64,000 nt of DNA from VYFG01 sp965248685 (GTDB taxonomy: Bacteria > Pseudomonadota > Gammaproteobacteria > Arenicellales > Poriferihabitantaceae), in the NCBI GenBank assembly GCA_965248685.1, contig CBDFKC010000003.1, forward strand, positions 372,001 to 436,000. The letters run 5' to 3'. The translations under genes were made by a program, and so were the position numbers. Shown one piece after another: positions 19,303-28,803 of the stretch. The notes under the pieces are model-generated. The model ran no database searches. It saw nothing but the letters and a program-made list of their open reading frames with translations, and was not told the origin of the DNA. Within the stretch, counting starts at the first letter, position 1. Every line of letters begins with the position of its first letter.

Positions 19303-21089
19303 TACTGAATCAAATTGTCCTGTTGCTGTAATTCCCACATCTGGCGATACAGCCCGTCCTGCTCCAGCAACTCCGCGTGTCCACCCTGTTCGACGATGCG
19401 GCCCTTTTCCAGCACGATGATCCGGTCAGCATTTACCACGGTAGACAGACGGTGCGCAATCACCAGGGTCGTACAGTTCTCAGCGACCCGTTCCAACGCC
19501 ACCTGGATCGCTTTCTCCGACCTACTGTCGAGGGACGAGGTTGCTTCATCGAACACCAGTATCCTGGCCTGCTTGAGCGCGGTGCGGGCAATGGCCACCC
19601 GTTGTTTCTCTCCTCCGGAAAGCTTGAGACCACGTTCTCCGACCAGAATATCGTAGCCTTGGGGATGTTGCTCAATAAACTCATTGATCTGGGCGAGTTC
19701 GGCGGCAGCCCGCACTTCTTGCTCGCTAGCCCCGGGGCGACCATAGGCAATGTTATAGCCGATGGTGTCGTTAAACAGTACCGTATCCTGTGGTACCACC
19801 CCCATCACACTCCGCAGGCTCTCCAGAGTCAGATCCCGGATATCCTGGCCGTCGACCAGAACTCTGCCACTGTCCGGATCATAAAAACGAAGGAGTATTC
19901 TGGACAGGGTCGACTTTCCTGACCCCGAGGGGCCCACCACCGCGACCATCTGCCCGCCCGGCACGATAAAGTTTATATCCTGTAATACCGGCTGGTCGTC
20001 CAGATAGCGAAAATGCAGATTTTCAAATCGAATTTCACCAACGTGCAAGTCAAGAGGCCTGGCGCCATCTCGCTCGATTACCCCGGGCTCTACCTCCAAT
20101 AGATCAAACATCTTGTCCATATCGATCAGTGAATGATTCAGGTCGCGGTAGATGGAACCAAGAAAGCTAAGCGGAATATACAGCTGAATTAAAAACGCAT
20201 TGACCATGGCAAATTCACCAATGGATAATTCACCTGTAGCCACACCATTTGCCGCCATAATCATTAGAATTGTCATGCCAACGGCAATTATCAACCCTTG
20301 CCCAGTATTGAGAACCGACAGCGACACATTGCTCTGGATAGAGGAACTAACCCAGCCCTCCAGCGCCTGCCGATAACGCTGTCGCTCCATGGTCTCATTA
20401 CCAAACACTTTAACTGTTTCATAATTAAGTAAAGAGTCCAGCGCCCGGGTATTTGCCGATGATTCGGCGGCATTCATTTCCACCCGGAAACGGGTTCGCC
20501 AGCGGGTGATCATAAAGGTGAACAGGCTATAGACCAGAATGATACCCAGGGTTACGAGAGTGAACCAGATATCGAATTGGTACCAGAGGATGATCAGGAC
20601 CGCACCAATTTCAAATGCAACCGGCACCACATTAAATACGATAATCCGCAAAAAATAGGTGATCGCGGTAGTACCTCGTTCCACGTCCCGGGATAACGCG
20701 CCGGTTTTTCGATCCAGATGAAAACCCAGTGAAAGTTTATGCAGATGAGCAAATACGTCTATTGAAACCTGCTCAATGATCTGCACGCTGGCCTTGATAA
20801 AGACCACGTTGCGCAATTCGTTGAACAATATAGCGCTAAATCGGAGCAGTCCATAGCCAACCAGGAAAGCCAGTGGCAACGCCAGCACGGCATTGGTCCC
20901 GCCAGGATCCAGTCCGTCAATTATGTTTTTCAACATAATTGGAACCGAGACATTGGCAACCCGCGCTAGAACCAGAAAAACCAGACCCGCTACGATTCGA
21001 GTCTTATAGCGCCAAAGAAATGGCATCAGCTTTTTCGCTGCACGCCAGTCGCCCGTTTTATCTGTATTAATTCTAGAAGGGGGAGACAT
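19302..21089 (-). CDS. Atm1/HMT1-like ABC exporter (fused membrane and ATPase domains)
   Basis: Half-transporter of 595 residues with a six-helix type 1 exporter domain (about 25-315) followed by a nucleotide-binding domain: Walker A GPSGSGKST (around 385), signature LSGGEKQRVAIAR, Walker B ILVFDEATSSLDS and the H-loop VIAHRLSTV. The membrane domain (FLWRYKTRIVAGL, VPIMLKNIIDGLDP) resembles the Atm1/HMT1 group, which exports glutathione-linked sulfur or metal conjugates. It forms a homodimer in the inner membrane. Coupled to greB downstream. Confidence 0.88.
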   Translation of the reverse strand: MSPPSRINTDKTGDWRAAKKLMPFLWRYKTRIVAGLVFLVLARVANVSVPIMLKNIIDGLDPGGTNAVLALPLAFLVGYGLLRFSAILFNELRNVVFIKASVQIIEQVSIDVFAHLHKLSLGFHLDRKTGALSRDVERGTTAITYFLRIIVFNVVPVAFEIGAVLIILWYQFDIWFTLVTLGIILVYSLFTFMITRWRTRFRVEMNAAESSANTRALDSLLNYETVKVFGNETMERQRYRQALEGWVSSSIQSNVSLSVLNTGQGLIIAVGMTILMIMAANGVATGELSIGEFAMVNAFLIQLYIPLSFLGSIYRDLNHSLIDMDKMFDLLEVEPGVIERDGARPLDLHVGEIRFENLHFRYLDDQPVLQDINFIVPGGQMVAVVGPSGSGKSTLSRILLRFYDPDSGRVLVDGQDIRDLTLESLRSVMGVVPQDTVLFNDTIGYNIAYGRPGASEQEVRAAAELAQINEFIEQHPQGYDILVGERGLKLSGGEKQRVAIARTALKQARILVFDEATSSLDSRSEKAIQVALERVAENCTTLVIAHRLSTVVNADRIIVLEKGRIVEQGGHAELLEQDGLYRQMWELQQQDNLIQ

Positions 21090-21164
21090 AACGGGGAGCG
21101 CTAAATAAGATCAACACAATATGGGACTATATTGCCCAATGCCAATAGTTTTTTGCAGGAACTA

Positions 21165-22046
21165 TTAATCCAGCATCTGTTCCAACATTTCGATTTGCTG
21201 TGGATCCAATAAATTTCCGGACACCGCCAGTGTCAGGGTCGCCTTGCCCATGGTTTGATAAATTTTCCCCAGTGCCGGATCAACCGCATTCAGCTTGTCT
21301 ATTTCCCGGGCAACAATTTTCCAGTCTCCCCGGGCAATGGGTCCGGTTAATGCAGCCAGAGGCCCGTTATCAATAATATCTTCACAGGTATTACGCAGGA
21401 TTGGCTCGATCAATTGACTTGAAACCTCGCGGTCTATACCTGCCAGCTGGTAGCAATTCAAACCGGACTCGATCAATGCATTGAGGTAGTTACTGACCAT
21501 CACACTGGCGGCGTGGTAAGTTAACTTGCTGCCAGGATTGATTTCGAAAAGGCGTCCTCCAATTGCGCTGAAAGCGTGCTCGAGGGTTGCGCGGGTCTCT
21601 GAATCCCCTTCGATGCCACACCAGGTGCCTGAAAAGTCACGCCGGGAACGGGTAAAGTTGGCGAAACTCCTGAGGGGGTGCACGCTGGCTACTCCGACCC
21701 GATCCAGACCAGATTCCCGAATCAAGCCTGATTCCAGCGCGCCACTTAAATGAAATACGATATCTCCGGTCTGGGCCACTCCCGATTCCGCAAGAGCCTC
21801 CGATACTTGACCAATCTGTTGATCTGGAACGGCAAGCATAAAACAGGCGGCGGGTGGCAACCGTGCAATCTCGCCAACCGGGTTGCCGGCACCCACTTTT
21901 TTAACCGCGACCGTGGCGCTTTCGTCGGACCTGGTAACCACGCCCCCAATCCTGAATACACCCTGCTGTTTCCACAGATTCGCCAGCACTGCACCAACCT
22001 TTCCACAGCCAATAATATTCAGGCCCGGGATATCCCTTGAAGTCAT
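21165..22046 (-). CDS. Rossmann-fold DUF2520 protein
   Basis: Predicted NAD(P)-binding oxidoreductase of about 293 residues. An N-terminal GCGKVGAVLANLW nucleotide loop, a HLSGALES motif, then VGVASVHPLRSFAN, all seen in the DUF2520 family, followed by an all-helical C-terminal domain like that of 6-phosphogluconate or pyrroline-5-carboxylate reductases. ATG at 22046 is used; an ATG at 22052 adds two residues. No enzyme reaction is established for the family to my knowledge. Downstream it is separated by 75 bases from the ABC exporter gene. Confidence 0.8.
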   Translation of the reverse strand: MTSRDIPGLNIIGCGKVGAVLANLWKQQGVFRIGGVVTRSDESATVAVKKVGAGNPVGEIARLPPAACFMLAVPDQQIGQVSEALAESGVAQTGDIVFHLSGALESGLIRESGLDRVGVASVHPLRSFANFTRSRRDFSGTWCGIEGDSETRATLEHAFSAIGGRLFEINPGSKLTYHAASVMVSNYLNALIESGLNCYQLAGIDREVSSQLIEPILRNTCEDIIDNGPLAALTGPIARGDWKIVAREIDKLNAVDPALGKIYQTMGKATLTLAVSGNLLDPQQIEMLEQMLD

Positions 22047-22108
22047 TGCCAAGCAGTTTTCAGTCTGGAGAGTCGCCCCATATTCCCGGATTTCTACCCG
22101 GTGAAACT

Positions 22109-23350
22109 TTAATGAAGATTAACCGTATAGTAGCGACGATACCAATCTCGAACCAGTCTGGTTCCCTGATCACCACTGCGGAAAGCGAATACCTTCGAAC
22201 CGACCCTTAGCACCACTTCCGCCGGCGGACGTTTTTTTGCAAGCTCGATTTGAACTTGACCACTATGGCAAATCTCGCCACTTCTTGAACCAACCCCAAT
22301 CAGGTTAAATTCATTTTCTCCCACAAGAAAGCGAAACCCGGTATCCGCGTGGTTGGCAGACACTGTGTAGGAGGTACACTTTTGTCCATCTTTTTCATCC
22401 GGTTTGCCACCGGAAAAATCCCTGAGCGTGGGTGTGGATGTGGCCTTGGGCACATTCGAGTTTTTTTCTTTAACCACCCTTTTGTTCCAGTTTTGCGGAT
22501 AGTTGTTTCCCCAGTTACTGCCATTTGGCATTCCACTACTATAGCGCTTGCCAAATCCCTGGGTATTTCCCCAGCCATTCTGTCCATAATGGTTCTTCTG
22601 TTGGTTGTAGACCTGGCTGTACTCGGGTAATTGCACTGTGATGTATTTTCGAAATAGGTTTCCCTGGTAGTTGTCATGCTGCTCCCAGGATCCGAACCGA
22701 TACTCCTCACCATTTACCGTGAACGTTACGGAATGCTCGCGATCTGTCTTTGCCATTTCTACTCGAACTGGTCCCTGCAGACACAATTCGCTTTGCAGGG
22801 GTTGTCCCGGACGTACCAGACTTAATCGGTCTTCATGATCCACAAACCTGATCCCGCCGTCGCCGTATTCGGCTACCACGCTGTATCGATGGCATTTGCC
22901 GTTGCGATTGCCATGTTCTGTACCATCGTTAAAGCCAAAACTATTATTGGGCTCATCATCCAGCACTCGTAAAGATCTGACCTGGTCATTCCAGTTGCCT
23001 TTCAGGCAAATCTGGTTCTGGTTTAGTCGATACCAGTGGCCGCCAAATTTTCGCCGCTGAAATAATTCAACCGCCATACCGGGAGGGATAATAATCGAGG
23101 AGATCGCGTTGTTGTCGACGCCAACCCGGCGTACATTGGGATAGTCTCCCAGAGGCAGACTTTTCGCCAACCCGGCAAACCCGCATTCGCTGAAAACGAT
23201 AACGTGGTCATCATTCCATGTTGACTGCTGCCATTTGTCACTCATGGTATGAGTCGCCCCCGCCGGACTCGATACAATACTCAATGCCGCCAAAACGGTT
23301 ATGATCAATCCGGACAATACAAATCGATAGTTAGAGTTTTTTTCAAACAT
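22109..23350 (-). CDS. secreted beta/gamma-crystallin-like protein with duplicated C-terminal domain
   Basis: 413 residues with a signal peptide (cleaved near SSPAGA). Residues about 48-130 look like one beta/gamma-crystallin domain: two Greek-key motifs, HVIVFSECGFAGLAKSL and AVELFQRRKFGGHWYRL. Two copies of an otherwise unfamiliar module follow (153-241 and 325-412), aligning as CHRYSVVAEYGDGGIRFV / CTSYTVSANHADTGFRFL and ending KYITVQL / RYYTVNL, each with two cysteines. The linker (245-300) is rich in Asn, Gly, Gln and Trp. Exported, probably disulfide-bonded; calcium binding is possible but the N/D-x-x-S/T-S motifs are only partly kept. Confidence 0.7.
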   Translation of the reverse strand: MFEKNSNYRFVLSGLIITVLAALSIVSSPAGATHTMSDKWQQSTWNDDHVIVFSECGFAGLAKSLPLGDYPNVRRVGVDNNAISSIIIPPGMAVELFQRRKFGGHWYRLNQNQICLKGNWNDQVRSLRVLDDEPNNSFGFNDGTEHGNRNGKCHRYSVVAEYGDGGIRFVDHEDRLSLVRPGQPLQSELCLQGPVRVEMAKTDREHSVTFTVNGEEYRFGSWEQHDNYQGNLFRKYITVQLPEYSQVYNQQKNHYGQNGWGNTQGFGKRYSSGMPNGSNWGNNYPQNWNKRVVKEKNSNVPKATSTPTLRDFSGGKPDEKDGQKCTSYTVSANHADTGFRFLVGENEFNLIGVGSRSGEICHSGQVQIELAKKRPPAEVVLRVGSKVFAFRSGDQGTRLVRDWYRRYYTVNLH

Positions 23351-23543
23351 TTTTAGATATCCTGGTATTTTGTGCTTACTTTAATCCTGTGACATGAACC
23401 AAAAATGAATCATATACGCCTGATGACCATTTGCGATTCCCCCTGGAAAACGGTTCACCCTACTTTGTAGTGACAACAGTATACGGCAGCCAGTTGGCAA
23501 ACTACACCGCAATTTTTTATCGATCTCCACTGAAAAACCCAAG

Positions 23544-24782
23544 ATGACCCGGTCGCTGGACGCCAATATTCAACGATATAAATGGTTTCAGTTTTCGTCC
23601 AGCCTGATGGGGTGGCTTCCGGTATTCTTTTTGTATTTTAACCAGTTTGCGAGCCTGCCCCAAGTCATTCAGCTCGGCGCTGTTTATTATTTTTCGGTGT
23701 GTCTATGGGAAGTTCCATCCGGCTACTTTTCGGATCGAATCGGTCGCCGCATAACGTTATTGCTGGCAGGGATTTCCTTTCTGATTTCCTATGGTGTTTT
23801 TCTCTATGCCACGAGTTTTTCAGAACTCGCCCTGGGGCAATTTTTTCTGGCTTTTGGAATGGCTATGATGTCGGGCACCGATACCGCGTTTCTTTACGAC
23901 TCGCTGCTTTCAGTGGATCAGCAGCAGGACTATGCAGAGCATGAGGCCACCGGGCAAAAGTACAGCCTGGCGGCATTGGCACTGGCTTCTTTAGCCGGCG
24001 GTCTGGTGGGTTTGTTAGATCTTCGTCTGGCTTATGTTTTGTCCACACTCGGCGCAATCTGGATGGTCTGGCTGAGTTGGCAATTTGTTGAGCCTCCCCG
24101 GCATGCTACCAATGGATTACAAGTTGCATCGATGGCAATCACCATCGGTCAATGCATCGCTCTTCTTAGAGATCGGGTTCTGGCCTGGTTATTTGGCGTG
24201 ATGGCGCTCATGTATTGCCTCGAGCACATCGTATTCGAGTTTTATCAACCCTATATCAAATTACTCAATTTTGGCTGGTTGAGTACAGCCGATACTTCCT
24301 ATGCGCCAGTAATTTCCGGATTGGTAATCGCCATATCCATGTTTGGTGGCTCTATTGGTGCGGCCTTCAGCGTTCGCCTCTACAATCGATTCGGCGTCAA
24401 AAATTTGCTGTTGATGGCGTTTTTAATCCAACTACTGATTATCGCTGGGTTGTCACTGTTAGTCAGCAGCGTTCTGTTAACCCTGGTGATATTCAGGAAC
24501 ACACCCATGGCGATTATCCACGCACCCGTGAACGCCACCATCGCACCAAGAATTGGCAGCCATTTACGCGCGACCTATTTATCGATCCAAAGCCTGAGCG
24601 CGCGCCTGCTATTTTCCGGGGTGCTTTTTCTATTGTCACTGTCAATCGAATCTGAATATCAGCTCGATTGGTCGAGCCTTTCCCTGGTTCTCAGGGAAGC
24701 TCTGGGCTTTGGCATTATCGGTGTGATCGGGGCGATATTACTGGCGCCGGCGATTGCCGACCGGGCGAATAAACCTGACTAA
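23544..24782 (+). CDS. MFS transporter
   Basis: Integral membrane protein of 412 residues with about twelve hydrophobic segments. Motif A between helices 2 and 3 is SGYFSDRIGRRITLL; a second half begins near LLNFGWLSTADTSYAPV. It belongs to the major facilitator superfamily, but I cannot place it in a substrate group; the QIFGLPLAF-type signatures of known drug pumps are absent. Stands alone between a divergent crystallin-like gene and a convergent dehydrogenase gene. Confidence 0.82.
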   Translation: MTRSLDANIQRYKWFQFSSSLMGWLPVFFLYFNQFASLPQVIQLGAVYYFSVCLWEVPSGYFSDRIGRRITLLLAGISFLISYGVFLYATSFSELALGQFFLAFGMAMMSGTDTAFLYDSLLSVDQQQDYAEHEATGQKYSLAALALASLAGGLVGLLDLRLAYVLSTLGAIWMVWLSWQFVEPPRHATNGLQVASMAITIGQCIALLRDRVLAWLFGVMALMYCLEHIVFEFYQPYIKLLNFGWLSTADTSYAPVISGLVIAISMFGGSIGAAFSVRLYNRFGVKNLLLMAFLIQLLIIAGLSLLVSSVLLTLVIFRNTPMAIIHAPVNATIAPRIGSHLRATYLSIQSLSARLLFSGVLFLLSLSIESEYQLDWSSLSLVLREALGFGIIGVIGAILLAPAIADRANKPD

Positions 24783-24850
24783 AAAAGAACTGCGCGGGAA
24801 CCGAATCGCGCTAGCGTTAATTGGGTGTAACCGGTGCCGCGATATATCAG

Positions 24851-25915
24851 TCAGATCTCACTGATCATGGCCTTGCCACAGGTTTCTGTATCAGCCGACC
24901 CTCCGAGATCCCGGGTCCGGACTTTGTCGTCCACCAATACCGCTTCCATCGCCCGCTCCAAAGCGGCCGCTGCGTCGGTTTCTCCGAGATGGTCCAGCAT
25001 CATGGAAGCGCTCCATACCGCAGCCACAGGATTGGCGATTCCTTGACCAGCGATATCCGGAGCCGAACCATGCACCGGTTCAAACATTGAAGGCAATTCA
25101 CCACTGGGATTGATGTTTGCCGATGGTGCAATTCCTATGGAACCCGCCACCGCCGGTCCGAGATCAGACAGGATATCGCCAAACAAATTCGACCCAACAA
25201 CTACGTCAAACCAATCGGGGTGCTGAACAAAATGGGCAGTCAAAATATCGATGTGATACTGATCTGTTTCAATATCGGGGAATTGTTCGGACATCAGCTT
25301 AAACCGCTCGTCCCAGTAAGGCATGGTATGGACAATACCGTTAGACTTGGTCGCCGAGGTAACCTTCCCGCGTTTTCTGGTTGCTGCCAGCTCAAAAGCA
25401 TATCGCATAATTCGATCGACTCCCTGACGCGTGAATACGCTTTGCTGAGAAACAAATTCGCGATCACTACCTTCGAAGATGCGTCCGCCAATTTCAGAAT
25501 ACTCGCCTTCAACATTCTCTCGCACCACAATGAAATCAATGTCCTCGGCGCTTCGACCCGCCAGAGGTGATTGAATACCCTTAAGCAGACGAACCGGCCG
25601 AACGTTGGCGTATTGATCCATATGGCGACGGATTGGAATCAACAGACCCCAAAGAGAAACATGATCCAGCACTCCGGGATAACCAACCGCGCCCAGGTAA
25701 ATAGCATCAAACTCTTTTAATTTCTCAATACCATCCGATGGCATCATGCTGCCGGTTTCGGCATAACGCTTGCAGGACCAGTCAAATTCCTTCCAGTTTA
25801 CGCCGAAGCCATATTTATCCGCCGCCGCTTCCACTGCTCTTTGGCCAACCGGAATAACTTCCTGGCCAATACCATCCCCCGGAATCACTGCTATGTTGTA
25901 TTTCTTACCGCTCAT
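24851..25915 (-). CDS. tartrate/D-malate dehydrogenase-type decarboxylating dehydrogenase
   Basis: NAD-dependent beta-hydroxyacid oxidative decarboxylase of 354 residues in the isocitrate/isopropylmalate dehydrogenase fold. The nucleotide and substrate regions are IAVIPGDGIGQEVIP, DHVSLWGLLIPIRRHMD, VVRENVEGEYSEIGGR, and the metal-binding GSNLFGDILSDLGPAVAGSIG with MFEPVHGSAPDIAGQG. The SLWGLLIPIR motif separates the tartrate dehydrogenase / D-malate (DmlA) group from LeuB. First gene read after a LysR-free intergenic; followed in opposite order by HAD and amidase genes on the same strand upstream. Confidence 0.87.
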   Translation of the reverse strand: MSGKKYNIAVIPGDGIGQEVIPVGQRAVEAAADKYGFGVNWKEFDWSCKRYAETGSMMPSDGIEKLKEFDAIYLGAVGYPGVLDHVSLWGLLIPIRRHMDQYANVRPVRLLKGIQSPLAGRSAEDIDFIVVRENVEGEYSEIGGRIFEGSDREFVSQQSVFTRQGVDRIMRYAFELAATRKRGKVTSATKSNGIVHTMPYWDERFKLMSEQFPDIETDQYHIDILTAHFVQHPDWFDVVVGSNLFGDILSDLGPAVAGSIGIAPSANINPSGELPSMFEPVHGSAPDIAGQGIANPVAAVWSASMMLDHLGETDAAAALERAMEAVLVDDKVRTRDLGGSADTETCGKAMISEI

Positions 25916-25961
25916 AGTTTCAAATTATAGTTTGTCGTTACTAGTAGTCGGACACACAAGG

Positions 25962-26690
25962 TCAGGTTTCAACGAAGTCTGCCATTTCGCCCATGGAGGT
26001 AAAATAAAAATCGATTTCAGGCCGTGTTTCTACCCGGGCAGTAGCGCCCCAGTTATCGCTATTCGCCAGGCCCTGCCGATCGATCCAGGCATTGCTCAAT
26101 CCAAAAGCCTTGGCCTGGACGTGATCGTGATGCAAACTTTGGGCAGTATGCAGTACCTGGCCGGCAGTCAGCCCCAAATCTTTTTCAATATGCTGCAACA
26201 TCCACTGAAAGTTGCGCGGGTCGGGTTTATAGCTACCAATATCTTCAGCGGTATAAATCCCATCAAATTCCACTCCAAGCTTTCGGTTCGAAGCGGCGAA
26301 ACCATCACGATTAACATTGGAAAGAATGACCAGCTTAAAATGCTGTTTGAGTCTTCTTAGGGCATCTGCGGTATCGGCAAAGGCTGGCCACATTGGCACC
26401 GACTCACCAAACGCCTGATCCAACTGAGGGCTGGACTCCAGACCAAAGTTTTGCGCGATACGAATATGGGTCGCGGTTAGCAGCTCAGGGTACGCCAGAT
26501 TAGGCGTTTCGATTTCCTGCAAACTCTCGAGCCGGGCAAATGCCTCGAGGCCGGCGGCCCGATTAATCACGGTTGTATTGTTTGCCATCAAAAGCGGCTG
26601 CAAGGCGTCCCAGATCCCGGATTCCCAGTCGATCAGAGTGCCATAGCAATCGAAGGTCAAAACGTTAAATTGATTAATATCCTTGCTCAT
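25962..26690 (-). CDS. haloacid dehalogenase-type (HAD) hydrolase
   Basis: 242-residue HAD-superfamily hydrolase of the type II haloacid dehalogenase branch. Motif I TFDCYGTLIDWESGIW (nucleophile Asp), motif II VILSNVNRDGF, motif III SYKPDPRNF and a downstream motif IV region are all present. The DCYGTL/IDWE sequence is the one found in 2-haloacid dehalogenases, but many members act on phosphoesters. 12 bases from the nitrilase-family gene upstream, so probably in one transcript with the amidase, aminotransferase and dehydrogenase. Confidence 0.85.
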   Translation of the reverse strand: MSKDINQFNVLTFDCYGTLIDWESGIWDALQPLLMANNTTVINRAAGLEAFARLESLQEIETPNLAYPELLTATHIRIAQNFGLESSPQLDQAFGESVPMWPAFADTADALRRLKQHFKLVILSNVNRDGFAASNRKLGVEFDGIYTAEDIGSYKPDPRNFQWMLQHIEKDLGLTAGQVLHTAQSLHHDHVQAKAFGLSNAWIDRQGLANSDNWGATARVETRPEIDFYFTSMGEMADFVET

Positions 26691-26702
26691 GGATTCGGTT
26701 GA

Positions 26703-27491
26703 TTAGTTATTGATTGCGGTTTGCGTCAGATCAAATTTATCGGCGTCCAGGGAGGCCGGAAAATCAACTCGGTATTGGTCTAACGTCCGCCGGGACAGGC
26801 TGGTTTGCAGCAGCATCATTCGGTCCTCTCCGTCCACCATGGATTTCCCCAAAAAATCGAGAATGACGCTGCCGCCGGAAAAAGTATTTCCGGTAGGGTC
26901 GCTGCCTATTCGGTTACATCCAAGGGTATACGCTTGATTTTCGATGGCCCGAGCCGGTAGCAGCGAGTCCCAGGCAAATTGCCGCGCGTCAGGCCAGTTT
27001 GCCGCATAGATTGCCACGTCATAGTCATCTCGATTGCGCGCCCAAACTGGAAACCGCAGGTCATAACAGACAAATAACGCGACTCTCCAGTCTTTTAGCG
27101 TCATTACAACCCGCTCATGACCGTCGGTGTAGTGATGGTGTTCACCGCCAAAACGAAACAGGTGTCGTTTGTCATACCATCCGAGACTGCCATCTGGTCG
27201 AGCCCAGATCATTCGGTTGAGGTAATTTTCCTCTACTTTCATTACCAGGCTACCTGTGATGACGCAGTTATGCTCCACCGCCCGTTGCTGCATCCAGGCA
27301 ACGGTCTCACCATCCATGCTTTCATAACATTGCCATGGCTCCATATAAAACCCAGTACTCAGCATTTCGGGCAAAACCACCAAATCGGTTTGGCCAGCCG
27401 CGGACAAATGCCGGTCGTAACGCCTTCGGTTGGCCGCCGGATCCTGCCAGTCAATTTCGTCCTGGATAATGCTTACGTGTAAATCATGCAT
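26703..27491 (-). CDS. nitrilase-family omega-amidase (YafV/Nit2-like)
   Basis: Hydrolyses the side-chain amide of alpha-ketoglutaramate or alpha-ketosuccinamate. The Glu-Lys-Cys triad is visible in VVLPEMLSTGF (Glu), YDKRHLFRFGGEH (Lys) and ALFVCYDLRFPVW (Cys). The RHLF and CYDLRFP motifs match the YafV branch rather than NAD synthetase or biotinidase types. 262 residues, cytoplasmic. It starts nine bases after the stop of the aminotransferase gene, which fits a glutamine transaminase/omega-amidase pathway. Confidence 0.87.
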   Translation of the reverse strand: MHDLHVSIIQDEIDWQDPAANRRRYDRHLSAAGQTDLVVLPEMLSTGFYMEPWQCYESMDGETVAWMQQRAVEHNCVITGSLVMKVEENYLNRMIWARPDGSLGWYDKRHLFRFGGEHHHYTDGHERVVMTLKDWRVALFVCYDLRFPVWARNRDDYDVAIYAANWPDARQFAWDSLLPARAIENQAYTLGCNRIGSDPTGNTFSGGSVILDFLGKSMVDGEDRMMLLQTSLSRRTLDQYRVDFPASLDADKFDLTQTAINN

Positions 27492-27500
27492 GAGGATTTG

Positions 27501-28652
27501 CTACAGGGAACAGAGTATATCTGTGGCTTTCTTTAGGGTTTCATTCTGCTTGGCAAAGCAGAAACGCACGATACTGGTATCCGGAGGCGACTGATAAAAC
27601 GGCGAAAGTGGAATAACCGCCACGCCCTTCTGCTGGGTAATCCAACTGGCGAACTCCATATCCGGTAAATCTGAAATTTCGCTGTAGTCGGCCAGCTGGA
27701 AATAGGTACCGCTGGAGGGCAACAATTTAAATCGGGATGAAGCAATTTGCTGACAAAAATAATCGCGCTTTTCCTGATAGAACGCGGATAATCCAAGATA
27801 ATGTTGCGGTGCATCGCGCACGATATCGGCCAACGCCCATTGCATCGGTGTTACCGTAGTAAATGTATTGAATTGGTGGATTTTGCGAAACTCTACAGTA
27901 AGTTCTGCCGGTGCAACACAATAACCAATTTTCCAACCGGTAGCATGATAGGTTTTGCCGAACGAAAACACCGAAAAACTGCGGTCGCGTAATTCGGGAT
28001 GGGTCAGGGCGCTGGCATGAACCTGTCCATCAAAAATGATATGTTCGTATACCTCGTCGCTAAGTACTCGGCAGTCGTACGGTCGAATCAACTGCGCCAA
28101 TTGATCGAGATCGTCGTGGGTGAGAGTGGTCGCCGTAGGGTTATGCGGCGTATTAATGATGACCAACCGAGTCCGATCATTGAGCGCCGCCTCGAGTGCG
28201 GCCCAATCAATTCGGTAGTCTGGCAAAGTTAGCGGCAAGTGAATCGTGACCCCGCCTGCCAGCTCAATCGCAGGTTCATAGGAATCATAGGCCGGGTCAA
28301 ATACAATAACCTCATCTCCACTGCTGACCACCGAATGGATCGCGCACATCAATGCCTCGGTGGCACCGCTGGTAATGGTTATTTCCTCATCCGGGTCGAA
28401 ATCAAGGCCAGTGGTATTCGACAGTTTAGCGGCGATTGCCTGACGCAATTCTGGCACCCCGATCATGGGAGGATATTGATTTTTACCGGCACCAAGGTAG
28501 TAGCTGACTCGGTCCAGCAATTGCTGGTCGGGTTCAAAATCGGGAAAACCCTGGGACAGATTAATGGCGTCGTGGTCCTGGGCCATTTTGGACATCACGG
28601 TAAAGATTGTAGTCCCAACATTGGGCAACTTGCTTCGAATCTGGATAGGCAT
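27501..28652 (-). CDS. YbdL-like methionine/glutamine aminotransferase
   Basis: PLP-dependent class I/II aminotransferase of 383 residues. The PLP lysine is in SFGKTYHATGWKIGYC; NTPHNPTATTL and LSDEVYEHIIFDG hold the cofactor-contacting Asn, Asp and Tyr. The N-terminus (INLSQGFPDFEPDQQLLD) and overall pattern are those of YbdL and glutamine transaminase K, which convert methionine, phenylalanine or ketomethiobutyrate using glutamine as amino donor. The omega-amidase gene directly downstream would remove the resulting ketoglutaramate and pull the reaction forward. Confidence 0.88.
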   Translation of the reverse strand: MPIQIRSKLPNVGTTIFTVMSKMAQDHDAINLSQGFPDFEPDQQLLDRVSYYLGAGKNQYPPMIGVPELRQAIAAKLSNTTGLDFDPDEEITITSGATEALMCAIHSVVSSGDEVIVFDPAYDSYEPAIELAGGVTIHLPLTLPDYRIDWAALEAALNDRTRLVIINTPHNPTATTLTHDDLDQLAQLIRPYDCRVLSDEVYEHIIFDGQVHASALTHPELRDRSFSVFSFGKTYHATGWKIGYCVAPAELTVEFRKIHQFNTFTTVTPMQWALADIVRDAPQHYLGLSAFYQEKRDYFCQQIASSRFKLLPSSGTYFQLADYSEISDLPDMEFASWITQQKGVAVIPLSPFYQSPPDTSIVRFCFAKQNETLKKATDILCSL

Positions 28653-28803
28653 TGGAGCAGGATGTACGGATCAAAAAAACATTATATCGGAATTGATCTG
28701 TTTATTCTCGACCTGGCGAATCCCGTTTACAGCATTCGACCAAAACGACTCAAGGAATTCTTCCTCGGTGTAAAATAACGTAATTCAAATTAATTTAACC
28801 ATC

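Noticed and set aside
21144..21166. AATAGTT/AACTATT stem with a TTTT loop near the DUF2520 stop
   Set aside because: AT-only seven-base stem overlapping the stop codon; not distinguishable from chance.
28239..28778. Long plus-strand frame antisense to the aminotransferase start
   Set aside because: Overlaps a clear aminotransferase gene and the protein has no recognisable features; a shadow frame.
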